Shown here: in pieces, positions 1 through 9,888 of the stretch
Layout: each line of letters starts with the position of its first letter
How positions within the stretch are numbered: the stretch's first letter is position 1
Position numbers and translations under genes: made by a program
Source of the DNA: Melaminivora jejuensis
Lineage (GTDB): Bacteria > Pseudomonadota > Gammaproteobacteria > Burkholderiales > Burkholderiaceae_C
DNA: 64,000 nt
Assembly (NCBI RefSeq): GCF_017811175.1
Contig: NZ_JACWIJ010000002.1
Coordinates: 930,001-994,000 of the forward strand
Direction: 5' to 3'
Notes under the pieces: model-generated
The model's input: only the letters and a program-made list of their open reading frames with translations
Told to the model about the DNA's origin: nothing
Database searches by the model: none

Positions 1-971
1 CGCTGCTCGGTGATGTCCAGCACCATGCCGGCCAGGCGCAGCACCCGGCCCCGGGCATCGCGCTGGGTGATGTGGCCGCGTGTGAGCATCCAGCGCCAGC
101 GCCCCAGGTCGTCGAGCATCCGGAACTCGGCCTGTACCGTGGCCTCGTGGCCGGCCAGGACGCTGCGCAGATAGGCACGCAGGCGGCGCCTGTCCTCGGG
201 GTGGTGGTGCTCGCGGCTCCAGCGCCGGCCCGCCCGGCTGCCCAGGCTCAGGCGTGCCAGGGCGCTGCTGCCGTCATCGGGGGTGTCGCGCAGGCCAAAG
301 CGCCGGTACAGCCGGCCAGCGTAGCCAAGCTGCTGCCCGCGCACGTCCCACTCCCAGCGTCCACCGCCGGTGGCGCGCAGGGCGCTGACCAGGTCGTCCT
401 CGCGCCGGTGCAGCGCCAGCAGCGAGCGCGCGCGGCTGCGCAGCAGCGCCACGCCGCCGCACAGCACCACAACCCCCAGCGCCTGGCTGCCACTGCTTTC
501 CAGGGAGGGCGGGGCGCTGTCCCAAAGCGCAGCCGTCCCGGCCAGCAGCAGCGGCAAGAGTGTCGCCAGGGCCAGTACGCCCAGCCACACAGGCACGCGG
601 CTGATGCGGTGCAGCGCCAGCCAGCCCAGCGCGCCCAACAGGGCGCTGGCAGCAGCCAGCAGGCTGGCCAGCGGCCAATCGACCCCGGGCACGAGAGCCA
701 GGCCGGCCAGGGCCATCAACACCGCCGCCGCGCCGCCCCCGAAGCCCCACAGGAAGGCTGCCGAGGCCACCAGCGAGGGGTTGATCGGGCCAATGCCCAG
801 CGCCACCGTCTGCGGATCGGCGGCCAGCACCAGCGAGGCTGCGCCGCACAGCGCGCCCAGCAGCAGGCGCGTGCGGCCTGCAGGCTGCGCCAGTTGCGCC
901 TGGGGCAGCAAGGCCACCAGGCCGATGATCAGCACATACAGCGCGCTGGCCAGGGTCAGGGTGCTGTTCAT
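1..971 (-). CDS. membrane-anchored PAS-domain sensor protein (partial, C-terminus outside window)
   Basis: The reading frame starts at an ATG (969-971) and runs off the left edge, leaving about 323 visible residues. The first ~190 residues are strongly hydrophobic, with roughly five or six likely membrane segments. A charged linker follows (RSRARSLLALHRREDD), then a PAS fold from about residue 205 with the typical ending LRLAGMVLDITEQR. This architecture is usual for membrane histidine kinases and diguanylate cyclases, but the output domain is missing, so the type cannot be decided. The start overlaps the stop of the upstream transporter by four bases (ATGA), suggesting co-transcription and translational coupling. 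Confidence 0.7.
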   Translation of the reverse strand, partial: MNSTLTLASALYVLIIGLVALLPQAQLAQPAGRTRLLLGALCGAASLVLAADPQTVALGIGPINPSLVASAAFLWGFGGGAAAVLMALAGLALVPGVDWPLASLLAAASALLGALGWLALHRISRVPVWLGVLALATLLPLLLAGTAALWDSAPPSLESSGSQALGVVVLCGGVALLRSRARSLLALHRREDDLVSALRATGGGRWEWDVRGQQLGYAGRLYRRFGLRDTPDDGSSALARLSLGSRAGRRWSREHHHPEDRRRLRAYLRSVLAGHEATVQAEFRMLDDLGRWRWMLTRGHITQRDARGRVLRLAGMVLDITEQ

Positions 972-1891
972 CGGCGCCGGCCCAGCAAGCCGGTGGACAG
1001 CATGGTGCCGCAGATGATGATGGCGCCGCAGCCGACCATCCACGGCGTGACCTGCTCGCCCAGGAACAGCGCGCCATAGCAGACGGCAAACACCGGCGCC
1101 AGAAAGGTCACGGCCAGGGCGCGGCTGGGGCCGGCGCGGGCGATGAGGCGAAAGTACAGCAAGTAGGCGATGCCGGTGCACAGCAGCGCAATCGCCGCCA
1201 CCGCCGCCCAGGCGCTTGCACTGGGCGTGTGCTGCGGCCAGGCCCACAGGGTGGGCAGGGCCAGCGCCACGGCGGCGCCGATCTGGCTGCCGGTGGCGCA
1301 GGCCAGTGGCGGCACGCCCTGCAGGTAGCGCTGCACGAAGCTGGCGCCCACGGCGTAGCAGGTCGAGGCCGCCAGGCAGGCTGCCACGGCCCAGCCGGGG
1401 GTGCTGCCACTGCTGGCCAGCGCGCCGGGCGTGCGCCAGGCCAACAAGGCGATGCCGGCAAAGCCCAGCAGCAGGCCCAGCCAGCGCAGGCCGGCGATGC
1501 GCTCGCCCAGCCACAGCAGCGCCACCAGGGCGCCGAACAGCGGCACGGCGGCATTCAGGATGGAAGTCAGCCCGGTGGGCAGGTGCAGCACGGCCCAGGC
1601 GAACAGTGCAAACGGAATGGCCGAGTTGACCAGGCCGGACAGCAGCGCCGGCTTCCAGTGGCGCCGCAAGGCCGGCCAATGGCCGCTGCGCAGCAGCAGC
1701 GGCGTGAGCAGCAGCGCCGCCAGCGCCACGCGCAGGCCGGCTGTGGGCAGCGGGCCGAACTCCACGGCGCCCAGGCGCATGAACAGGAACGAGGCGCCCC
1801 ACAGGCTGGACAGCAGGATGAATTCGCCAAGCCAGGGTGGCTCGCGGGCCGGGGCGGCAGGGGTGGCAATGGGAGAGGCAGAAGCGGACAT
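968..1891 (-). CDS. EamA/DMT-family membrane transporter
   Basis: A 307-residue protein with about ten hydrophobic helices arranged as two EamA repeats. The N-terminal motif LLSSLWGASFLFMRLGA and a second-repeat region ending near FLAPVFAVCYGALFLGEQVT are typical of drug/metabolite exporters of the RhaT/YdcZ type. The substrate cannot be inferred. The open frame extends upstream to an ATG at 1954, which would add 21 residues. I prefer 1891 because family members begin shortly before the first helix, but neither start has a convincing ribosome-binding site. It overlaps the downstream PAS sensor gene by four bases. Confidence 0.8.
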   Translation of the reverse strand: MSASASPIATPAAPAREPPWLGEFILLSSLWGASFLFMRLGAVEFGPLPTAGLRVALAALLLTPLLLRSGHWPALRRHWKPALLSGLVNSAIPFALFAWAVLHLPTGLTSILNAAVPLFGALVALLWLGERIAGLRWLGLLLGFAGIALLAWRTPGALASSGSTPGWAVAACLAASTCYAVGASFVQRYLQGVPPLACATGSQIGAAVALALPTLWAWPQHTPSASAWAAVAAIALLCTGIAYLLYFRLIARAGPSRALAVTFLAPVFAVCYGALFLGEQVTPWMVGCGAIIICGTMLSTGLLGRRR

Positions 1892-2026
1892 GGAGGGCAG
1901 TTCCCGCACAGGCGGCAGGCCTGCATTACAAACGAAAACGTCTGCGCCCTCCATGAGATTGTGGCAATGCGCCTCCTACAATGCTTAGCTTTGTCCAGCA
2001 TCCCGAGCGGGCTGGATGCAGGCAGT

Positions 2027-2077
2027 TTTTTGATAGCGCCTCGCGCTTGACTGGTGCGGGGTCTGGCCGTTTTTTGC
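2027..2077 (-). repeat. copy of the interspersed ~60-bp repeat (degenerate)
   Basis: Read on the minus strand, this shows an ACGGCC...CC start, CAGTCAAGCG in the middle and GCTATCAAAAA at the end, matching the family consensus with several mismatches. It is the most diverged copy called and lies in the gap before the phosphomannomutase gene. Confidence 0.5.
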
Positions 2078-2123
2078 CTGTTTTTGCTGGTCAAGGACAG
2101 TTTCACAGGATCAGGAGCGCGAC

Positions 2124-3511
2124 ATGCAGCCATCCCCCGCCATCTTCAAGGCCTACGACATCCGCGGCATCGTGCCGGCCACGCTGGACGAGGACGTGGC
2201 GCGCGCCCTGGGCCGGGCCTTCGGCATGGCGGCGCTGCGCCAGGGCGAGCGCACGGTGGCCGTAGGCCGCGACGGGCGCCTGTCCGGCCCGGCGCTGGCC
2301 GCCGCACTGATCCAGGGCCTGGTGGACGTGGGCCTGCAGGTCATCGACGTGGGCGCGGTGACCACGCCCATGCTGTACTTTGCCGCCAGCACGCTGTGCA
2401 ACAGCGGCATCCAGGTCACGGGCAGCCACAACCCCAAGGACTACAACGGCTTCAAGATGGTGCTGGCCGGCCGCGCCATCCACGGCGAGGACATCCAGCA
2501 GCTGCGCCGCGCCATCGAGCAGCAGGACTGGCAGCCCAAGGACGGCGGCGGCGTGCGCCGGGCCGACGTGCTGGCGGACTACAGCGCGCGCATCGTGGGC
2601 GACGTCAAACTCGCGCGGCCCATGAAGATCGTCGTGGACAGCGGCAACGGCATTGCCGGGGCCTCGGCGCCGGGCATCTTCCGCGCGCTGGGCTGTGAAG
2701 TGGTCGAGCTGTTTTCCGAGGTGGACGGCGACTTTCCCAACCACCATCCCGACCCGAGCAAGCCCGAGAACCTGCGCGACGTGATCCGCGCCCTGGGCGA
2801 GAGCGGCGCCGAGCTGGGCCTGGCCTTCGATGGCGACGGCGACCGGCTGGGCATCGTCACGCGGGGCGGCAACAACATCTTTCCCGACCGGCAGATGATG
2901 CTGTTCGCCCGCGACGTGCTGTCGCGCGTGCCGGGCGCGCCCATCGTGTTCGATGTCAAATGCACCCAGCGCCTGGCACCCGCCATTGCCGAGGCCGGCG
3001 GCGAGCCGGTCATGTTCAAGACCGGCCACTCGTTGATCAAGGCGCGCATGAAGGAGCTGAACTCCCCCTGGGCGGCGAGATGAGCGGGCACATCTTCTTC
3101 AAGGAGCGCTGGTACGGCTTCGACGATGGCACCTACGCCGGCTGCCGGCTGCTGGAAATCCTCAGCCGCCACGAAGACGCCAGCGCCGTGCTCGACGCCC
3201 TGCCGACCAGCTTCAGCACGCCCGAGCTGAACGTGCAATGCGAGGAGGGCGAGCCGCACCGCCTGACCGCCGAGCTGCAGGCGCTGGCCGCCGGCGCCTT
3301 TGCCGAGCCGGCGCGCATCAGCACCATCGACGGCCTGCGCGTGGACTGGCCCGACGGCTTCGGCCTGATCCGCGCCAGCAACACCACGCCGGTGCTGGTG
3401 CTGCGCTTCGAGGGCCAGACGAGCGAGGCCCTGGCGCGCATCGAGGGCGAGATGCGCGCGCTGCTCGAGCGCGTCAAGCCCGGCGCGCAGATCGGCGGCG
3501 CGGCGCATTGA
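2124..3511 (+). pseudogene. phosphomannomutase/phosphoglucomutase, single-base frameshift
   Basis: An alpha-D-phosphohexomutase that interconverts hexose 6- and 1-phosphates, supplying sugar nucleotides for LPS and capsule. The start follows a good AGGAG site. Visible motifs are the catalytic serine loop GSHNPKDYNGFKM, the metal loop FDGDGDRLG, the sugar loop GEMSGH and the phosphate-binding RASNTTPVLVLRFE. The frame breaks in a run of five C (3064-3068): the first frame stops at 3083, while the remainder continues in another frame to 3511. One extra C restores a continuous protein of about 462 residues with every motif in order. The break falls just before the sugar-specificity loop. This is either a sequencing error or a real or phase-variable off state. 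Gene names differ between species (algC, manB, pgm), so no symbol is given. Confidence 0.85.
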
Positions 3512-3517
3512 AGGGAG

Positions 3518-3572
3518 GGTGTGCGTGGTGCGCCCGGCGTTTGGCGCACAACGCACAACGCACACCAAGGCG
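3518..3572 (+). repeat. post-stop hairpin repeat
   Basis: A nested inverted repeat just after the phosphomannomutase stop: outer arms GGTGTGCGT / ACGCACACC, inner arms GTGCGCC / GGCGCAC, and the shared word GCGTTTGGCG. No T-run follows, so it is not a classic terminator. Related copies lie at 7797-7862, 20291-20330 and 35297-35357. Confidence 0.5.
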
Positions 3573-3610
3573 GGGAACACGCCCTGTGCCGCATCCCTTA
3601 CTTAAAGACC

Positions 3611-4963
3611 ATGCAGTTCCTGGCGCTGAAGCTCTACGGCCTGCTGATCTGGCTGGCCAGCCCTTTGCTGCGCGCCAAGCTGCGCCGGCGTGCGCGCCGC
3701 GAGCCGGGCTATGCCCTCCAGGTGGACGAGCGCTTTGGCCACTACGAGACCGCAGTCTGCACGGCGGCGGCGGCCCAGGCCGGGCCGCTGGTCTGGCTGC
3801 ACGCCGTCTCGCTGGGCGAGACGCGGGCCGCCGCGCTGCTGCTGGCCGAGCTGCGCCAGCAACTGCCCGCCATGCGGCTGCTGCTCACGCACGGCACGGC
3901 CACGGGCCGCGCTGCCGGGCAGGCGCTGCTGCAGCCGGGTGACCTGCAGGTCTGGCTGCCCTGGGATACGGCAGGCGCGACGCGCCGCTTCGTGCGGCAA
4001 CTGCGTCCGGCCATAGGCGTGCTGATGGAAACCGAGGTCTGGCCGAATCTGGCTGCCGCCTGCCGCGCCGCCGGCGTGCCGCTGGTGCTGGCCAATGCGC
4101 GGCTGAACGCCAAGTCCTACGCCGGCGCGCGCCGCCTGTCCTGGCTGGCGCGCCCGGCCTATGCTGGCCTGCGCGCCGTCTGGGCGCAGACCGAGGCCGA
4201 TGCCGCGCGCCTGGCCGATGTCGGTGCGCCGGTGGCCGCAGTGCTGGGCAATCTGAAATTCGACGTGCAGCCGAGCGCCGCACAGCACGCCCAGGGCCGC
4301 TCTTGGCGTGCGCGGGCTGGCCGGCCCGTGATCCTGCTGGCCAGCACGCGCGAGGGCGAGGAAGCCCTGTGGCTGCAGGTTTTGCAGTCAAATCAGGCTC
4401 AAACCCTTGCTGGGCAAGCGCTGACAGCTATTAAAAACGAAGTCGCAAAAAGGGGTCAAACAGCTCTGCCGCCCGTCCAATGGCTGCTGGTGCCGCGCCA
4501 TCCGCAGCGTTTCGACGAAGTGGAGCAGCTGTGCCGGGCCGCCGGCCTGCGCGTGGCGCGGCGCAGCCAGTGGACGGGCGATCCCGCGCCTGCCGATGTC
4601 TGGCTGGGCGACAGCCTGGGCGAGATGGCGTTGTACGCCGGCATGGCGCACGCGGCGCTGCTGGGCGGCAGCTTTGCCCCGCTGGGCGGGCAGAACCTGA
4701 TCGAGCTGGCGGCCAGCGGCTGCCCGGTCGTCATGGGGCCGCACACCTTCAATTTCGCCCAGGCCGCCGAGTTGGCGCTGGCCGCCGGGGCCGCGCAGCG
4801 CGTGCCGGACATGGCTGCGGGTGTCCAGGCAGCGTGCGCCCTGGTGGCCGATGCTGCGCTGCAGCAGCGGCGCTGCGCCGACAGCCTGGCCTTTGCCGCC
4901 GCCCACCGGGGCGCCGCCCGGGCCACGGCGCAGGCCATTGCCGATGTGCTGCACGCCCGGTAG
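3611..4963 (+). CDS. waaA: 3-deoxy-D-manno-octulosonic acid (Kdo) transferase
   Basis: An inner-membrane-anchored glycosyltransferase that adds Kdo to lipid IVA in LPS core synthesis. The product has 450 residues. A hydrophobic N-terminal anchor (LKLYGLLIWLASPLL) is followed by the GT30 region LHAVSLGETRAA with its catalytic glutamate, LMETEVWPNL, and a C-terminal GT-B domain with LLGGSFAPLGGQNLIE. The family is usually about 420-430 residues. The extra ~25 residues come from a repeat insertion at 4381-4446, encoding LQSNQAQTLAGQALTAIKNE just before the conserved LLVPRHPQRF. The frame stays open through it. The ATG at 3611 is preferred over an upstream alternative start because it begins the conserved anchor. 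Confidence 0.92.
   Translation: MQFLALKLYGLLIWLASPLLRAKLRRRARREPGYALQVDERFGHYETAVCTAAAAQAGPLVWLHAVSLGETRAAALLLAELRQQLPAMRLLLTHGTATGRAAGQALLQPGDLQVWLPWDTAGATRRFVRQLRPAIGVLMETEVWPNLAAACRAAGVPLVLANARLNAKSYAGARRLSWLARPAYAGLRAVWAQTEADAARLADVGAPVAAVLGNLKFDVQPSAAQHAQGRSWRARAGRPVILLASTREGEEALWLQVLQSNQAQTLAGQALTAIKNEVAKRGQTALPPVQWLLVPRHPQRFDEVEQLCRAAGLRVARRSQWTGDPAPADVWLGDSLGEMALYAGMAHAALLGGSFAPLGGQNLIELAASGCPVVMGPHTFNFAQAAELALAAGAAQRVPDMAAGVQAACALVADAALQQRRCADSLAFAAAHRGAARATAQAIADVLHAR
4381..4446 (+). repeat. ~60-bp repeat copy inside waaA, in frame
   Basis: Contains GGCTCAAACCCTTGCTGGGC, then AAGCGCTGACAGCTATT and AAAAACGAAG. It is read as AQTLAGQALTAIKNE. It adds about 25 residues compared with the usual WaaA layout and causes no stop or frame change. 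Confidence 0.85.
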
Positions 4964-5070
4964 CGCGGTGGCGCTGAAAGCGGTCAATCGTCTCTCCCCT
5001 GGGCCACAATCGAGCGGCATATTCCTTGCGCAGCCCGCGCTGGCCCACTTCCAGAGAGATTTCGACCGCC

Positions 5071-7775
5071 ATGATGGACAAACACTACCTCACGCCACTG
5101 TTTGCGCCCAGCTCGATCATCGTGCTGGCGGGCAGCCGCGACCATGCCGACATGCTCGCGCCCCAGGGGCGGCTGCTGCACGAGGCACTGCGTGCGCACA
5201 CCTACAGCGGCACGCTCACCTTCTTCGACATCCACACCAGCGGCACGCTGGCCGACCTGGCGCAGACGCGCGCCGATCTGGCCGTGCTGGCGCTGCCCCC
5301 GAGGAGCTGGCCGCCGGCCTGGAGCTGGCCGGTCGCGTGAACTGCCGCTGCGCGCTGATCATCTCCAGCGGCGTCGATGCCGAGCTGGCCCGGCGGCTGC
5401 ACAAGATCGCCCGGCGCGAGGGTATGCACCTGCTGGGGCCGAACTCGCTGGGCATACAGCGCCCCTCGCTGCACCTGAACGCCAGCGCCGCCGGGCCGCT
5501 GGCGCGCGATGGCTCGCTGGCGCTGATCTGCCAGTCGGGCGCGCTCACCGCCTCCATCCTGGACTGGGCGCACAACAACGGCGTGGGTTTCTCCAGCGTG
5601 GTGTCGCTGGGCCCGCACACCGACTTGGGCCTGAGCGAGGCGCTGGACTTTCTGGCGCATGACCCGCGCACGCAAAGCATCGTCGTCTATATGGAGGGCA
5701 TCCAGAGCGCCCGGCGCTTCGTCAGCGCGCTGCGCTCGGCCTCCCACGCCAAGCCGGTGGTGGTGCTCAAGGCCGGGCGCAAGCCGGCGGGCAACGTGGC
5801 CGCGCAGACGCACAGCGCCGCCATCGTCGGCAGCGACGATGTGTTCGATGCCGCGCTGCGCCGCGCCGGCGCAGTGCGCGTGCGCTCCTTCGTCGAGCTG
5901 TTTTCCGCTGCCAAGTGCCTGGCCTCGCGCTACCGCCCGGTGGGCCGGCGCCTGGGCGTCATCACCAACGGCGGCGGCCCCGGTGTGCTGGCGGCCGACT
6001 GGGCCTGCGAGATCGGCCTGGAGCTGGGCCGGCTGTCGCCCGAGTCGGTGGAGAAGCTGGCGCCCGGGCTGCCGCCGTTGGCTTCGCTGGTCGATCTGAT
6101 CGACCTGTCCGAGGAGGCCGGCCCGGAGCACTACCGCGCCGCGCTGGACGCGGCCTTTCGCGACCGGGGCATCGATGGCGTGCTGGCCATGTTCTCGCCC
6201 AAGGAGGGCATAGACGGCACGGCGATTGCCAACGCCGTGGCCGAGGCCAAGCGCCTGGCGCCCAAGCCGCTGCTGGCCAGCTGGATGGGCGATCTGTCCG
6301 TGGTGGCGGCGCGCCAGGCGCTGCGCGACGCGCAGATCCCGCAATTTCGCACGCCCGAGGCGGCCGTGGGCGCCTTCGGCAACATCGCCAAGTTCTATCA
6401 GAACCAGCAACTGCTGCAGCAGACGCCGCCGCCGCTGTCCACCCTGGTCAAGCCCGACATCGAGGGCGCGCGGCTGGTCATCGAGTCGGTGCTGGCCGAG
6501 CGGCGCACCGCGCTGACCGAGATGGAGTCCAAGACGCTGCTGGCGGCCTTCCACATCCCGGTCACGCGCACGGTGCTGGCCAGGAGCGGGCACGAGGCCA
6601 TGATGATCGCCACGCAGCTGGGCTTTCCGGTGGCGCTGAAGATCGACTCGCCCGACATCGCGCACAAGTCCGATGTCGGCGGCGTGGTGCTCAACGTCCA
6701 CAGCGGCGCTGCGGCGCGCGATGCCTTCAACGACATGGTGCAGCGCGTGGCGCGCCTCAAGCCTGACGCCCGGGTCAACGGCGTGACGGTGCAGAACATG
6801 GCGCGCGCGCGGCGTGGGCGCGAGATCAACATCGGCCTGGTCACGGACGACCCGTTCGGCCCGGTCATCACCTTCGGCGCTGGCGGCACCATGATCGAGC
6901 TGATCAAGGATCGCGCCATGGAGCTGCCGCCGCTCAACCAGTTCCTGGCGCGGCGGCTGATTGACCGCTCGCGCGTGGCCGAGACGCTGGGCGACTGGCG
7001 CGGCGCGGCTGCCGTTGATCGCGATTCACTGGAGCAGACGTTGCTGCGCGTGTCCGAGATGGTCTGCGCGCTGCCGCAACTGCGCGAGATGGACATCAAC
7101 CCGCTGATCGTCGATGAGCTGGGCGCCGTGGCCGTGGATGCGCGCATCGTGGTCGGCGAAAGCGCCCAGGCCAACACCCGCAGCGACGGGCAGGGGCACG
7201 GGCAGTACGCCCACCTGTCCATCCTGCCGTATCCGGCGCGCTACGAGCAGGTCTGGCCGCTGCGCGGCGGCGGCGAATACCTGGTGCGCCCGATCCGCCC
7301 GGATGACGCGCAGATGGTGCAGCGGCTGGTGCGCGAACTCTCGCCCGAGAGCCGCTACTTCCGCTTCGTCTCGCAACTGGCCGAGCTGCCGCCGTCCATG
7401 CTGGCGCGCTTCACGCTGATCGACTACGACCGCGAGATGGCGCTGGTGGCCGAACGGCGCGAGCGCGTCGTGGGCGATGATGGCGAGGTCAGCTACAAGC
7501 AGCGCATCGTCGGCGTGTCGCGCTACGTCACCAACCCTGATCAGACCAGTTGCGAATTCGCCCTGCTGGTGGCCGACGACTTTGCCGGCCAAGGCCTGGG
7601 CGCGCGCCTGATGCTGAGCATCATGGACGTGGCGCGCGACCGGGGCCTGGCGGAGATCCAGGGCCTGGTGCTGGCCAACAACCCCAACATGCTCAAGCTG
7701 ATGCGCCGGCTGAACTTCGAGATCCGCTCCTTCCCGGAAGACCCCGAGTTCCGCTTGGTCGTGCATCAGCTGTGA
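5071..7775 (+). pseudogene. acyl-CoA ligase (ADP-forming-like)/GNAT acetyltransferase fusion, single-base frameshift
   Basis: A protein of the Pat/YfiQ architecture. In related bacteria these acetylate acyl-CoA synthetases and other proteins. The rebuilt protein is about 901 residues: a CoA-binding domain from residue 1 (LTPLFAPSSIIVLAGS), a succinyl-CoA-ligase-like region (LICQSGALTASILDWAHNNG, THSAAIVGSDDVF), an ATP-grasp domain from about 480 (FPVALKIDSPDIAHKSDVGG) and a GNAT domain from about 736 (YLVRPIRPDDAQMVQRLVRE, GLGARLMLSIMDVARDRG). The first frame ends at 5340 and the second carries the rest. They join at a run of five C (5296-5300), where one more C gives LALPPEELAAG. All domains are otherwise intact, so a sequencing error is the simplest explanation. 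Confidence 0.85.
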
Positions 7776-7796
7776 GGGGCGTTTTCGGGGGGGGCC

Positions 7797-7862
7797 GAGC
7801 GTTGTGCGTTGCGCGCTTTGTGGCTGTTCACGCCAAACGCTCAACGCTCAGCGCCCAACCTC
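7797..7862 (-). repeat. post-stop hairpin repeat
   Basis: Arms GAGCGTTG and CAACGCTC enclose a loop containing CGCCAAACGCTC, the same words as the copies at 3518 and 35297. It lies between the CoA-ligase/GNAT stop and the DUF3309 stop, that is, between two convergent genes. Confidence 0.5.
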
Positions 7863-7864
7863 CA

Positions 7865-8023
7865 TCAGATCCGCCCCATGAGCAACAGCACCAGCAGGAT
7901 GAGCACCACCAGGCCGACGCCGCCACCCGGGCCGTAGCCCCAGGAGCGGCTGTAGCCCCAGGTCGGCAGCACGCCGATCAGGATCAGGATCAGGACGATG
8001 AGCAGGAGGAGGGAGAGCGACAT
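7865..8023 (-). CDS. DUF3309 family small membrane protein
   Basis: A 52-residue protein too short for most ORF filters. It starts with MSLSLLLLIVLILILIGVLP, followed by a central TWGYSRSWGYGPGGGVG and a second hydrophobic stretch ending LLLMGRI. Two short membrane segments around a Trp/Tyr/Gly-rich turn are the signature of the DUF3309 family, whose function is unknown. A purine-rich GGAAACC region lies before the start. It is monocistronic and faces the CoA-ligase/GNAT gene convergently. Confidence 0.75.
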   Translation of the reverse strand: MSLSLLLLIVLILILIGVLPTWGYSRSWGYGPGGGVGLVVLILLVLLLMGRI

Positions 8024-8286
8024 GGTGCGGTTTCCTTTCGTTGAGCAGCCATTGCCGGGCGCAAGGCCGCAGGTGGGTGCATTGTTCTGACGGAGGCAGC
8101 GCAGGCGGGGTAGTCCGCTGGCGCAAGGCCGGGTCAGCCGGGGAGGGCAGCCGGCGCTGGCCGAACGCCTGCCTGGCCGCCGCCTGGCCGACCTGGGCGG
8201 TGCGATGGCGCACCTTCCTACATGCGGGCGAGGGCCGGGCTTTTAGCGTTGCAGCCTTCTGCCCAGTCCCACCAGGAGCGCCCCGC

Positions 8287-9645
8287 ATGAGCCAGAAAGC
8301 CACCCCGTCCGATACCGCCACCACCGGCGCCACCAGCGCCGAAGCCGCTGCGCGCAATACCGACAGCGGCCCGGCTGCCCTGCCGTCTGGCGCCAGTACC
8401 GCTGCAGCTGCCAAGGCCGGCCAGACCCAGCAGATGGCTGCCGCCATGCCGGACAACCCGTCCAAGCCGCTGGAGTACGGCGAGGCAAATGGCCTGGCAC
8501 CCAGTGCCGGCGCCACGGTGCAGCCGCCTTCGCGGCAGGTGCTGGCCAGTGCCTTGTCCGAGAAGAACACCAATGCCAAGACTGGCGGGGCCGCCCCCGA
8601 GGGCCGCAACGCCACCAGACACGCAGCTGCTGCGCCTGGGCGGGCCGAATTTCCACGAAATCCCGATCAATGCGCCCATCGTGCAGGTACACAACAACCA
8701 GCGCGACGGCTTTCATCGCCAGGCCATCTTTCGCGGCCGCGTGGCCTACGAGCCCAATTCGCTGGCCGGGGCTGTCCGTTCCAGGCCGGCGGGCAGGGCT
8801 TTGTTTCGGTGGCAGCGCGCGACGAGGCGCGCCAGGGCACGGCCAAGGTGCGCGCCAAGCCCGAAAAATTCGCCGAGCACTACGCCCAGGCGCGATTGTT
8901 CCTGGACAGCCAGACGCCTGCCGAGCAGGAGCACATTGCCGCCGCCTTCCGCTTCGAGCTGAGCAAATGCACCGTGCCGGCAGTGCGCGAGCGCATGGTG
9001 GCGTCGCTGCGCAATGTGTCGGACGGGTTTGCCGCCAAGGTGGCTGCCGGCCTGGGCATCGACCCGCTGCCGGCGCCCCTGCCCCTGGCGGTGCGCAATC
9101 CACCCGCGCCGGAGGTCACCCGCTCCAGCTACCTGTCGCTGCTGGCGCGCCCTGGCGACGGCTCCATCGCCGGGCGCAAGGTGGCGATTCTGGTCGGCCC
9201 GGGCGTGGCGGGCGGCTTTGCCCGCAGGGTGCAGCAAACGCTGCTGGACGGCGGCGCTGTTGGCCGTTTCGTCGGCCTGCACATCGGTGCCGTGGCGGCG
9301 GCGGACGGCACTGCCCTCGACGCTGATGCCTCGATGGAAAACGCGCCCGGCTATCTGTTCGACGCCCTGGTCATCCCGCACGGCGTGCAGGAGCTGGCGC
9401 GCGACGCCCACCTGTGGGAATTCGTGCGCGATGTCTATCGGCACTGCAAGCCCCTGCTGGCCATCGGCAGCGCGTGCGAACTGGTGGCGCGGATCCTGCC
9501 CGAAGGCGCCGCTGCACAGGCCGACAAGGCGCTGATTCTGGAACAGCGGCAGGAAGAAGAATCCGCCCAGGAGTCGGCCATCGAGCGGCTGGTCTCGTGC
9601 CTGGGCGCGCCGCGCGACTTTTCCCGCGAGGGGGCGGCGAGATGA
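8287..9645 (+). pseudogene. katE: large-subunit catalase (KatE type), internally deleted and frameshifted
   Basis: The C-terminal half is clearly a clade-2 catalase. It carries [15 protein letters not shown] and [11 protein letters not shown], then [22 protein letters not shown] and AAFRFELSK, then a DJ-1/PfpI-like domain (GRKVAILVGPGVAGGFARR) to 9645. The N-terminal ~98 residues are a low-complexity Ala/Thr/Pro tail, whose origin I cannot prove. The whole haem core between them is missing: from memory of the family about 300-350 residues, including the active-site His and Asn and apparently the haem-ligand Tyr just before DTQLLRLGG. Two frame changes occur, one around the deletion junction (8595-8625) and one in a four-G run (8768-8771). 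It cannot encode a working catalase. Confidence 0.8.
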
Positions 9646-9776
9646 CCACTCCCAGGAAAGACCCGGGCGCCGTACCCACCTCATCCCAGCGCAATCGCTT
9701 CGCCACCAAGCGCACCCTGATCGTGGCAGGCATGGTGCTGGCTTTCCTGCTCCTCGCCATCTGGACTCCCTGGTGA
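9642..9776 (+). CDS. small single-span membrane protein
   Basis: A 44-residue frame whose ATG overlaps the catalase stop (ATGA), so it is probably translationally coupled. A basic, polar N-terminus (MTTPRKDPGAVPTSSQRNRF) is followed by one hydrophobic helix (IVAGMVLAFLLLAIWTPW). I do not recognise a family. The overlap and clean helix favour a real gene, but its short length keeps confidence moderate. If the catalase gene is dead, this cistron may also be poorly expressed. Confidence 0.5.
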   Translation: MTTPRKDPGAVPTSSQRNRFATKRTLIVAGMVLAFLLLAIWTPW

Positions 9777-9822
9777 GCGGCAGTGTGGCGCCCTGCGGCA
9801 CGCGGGCGGCGCAGGCACAGCA

Positions 9823-9850
9823 AAAAGCCGGCTCAGGGCCGGCTCGTCTG
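9823..9850 (-). terminator. rho-independent terminator of the 107-residue protein gene
   Basis: Read on the minus strand, AGCCGGC and GCCGGCT form a stem followed by TTTTTG. It lies about 40 bp after the stop of the minus-strand gene at 9889-10212. Confidence 0.75.
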
Positions 9851-9888
9851 TTGCGGGGTCATGCCTGTTGCGGGGCCAGGTGCCGCCC

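Noticed and set aside
8024..8286. Possible small gene in the 263-bp gap before the catalase remnant
   Set aside because: Open frames exist but have no ribosome-binding site or recognisable composition; only catalase leader sequence is likely.
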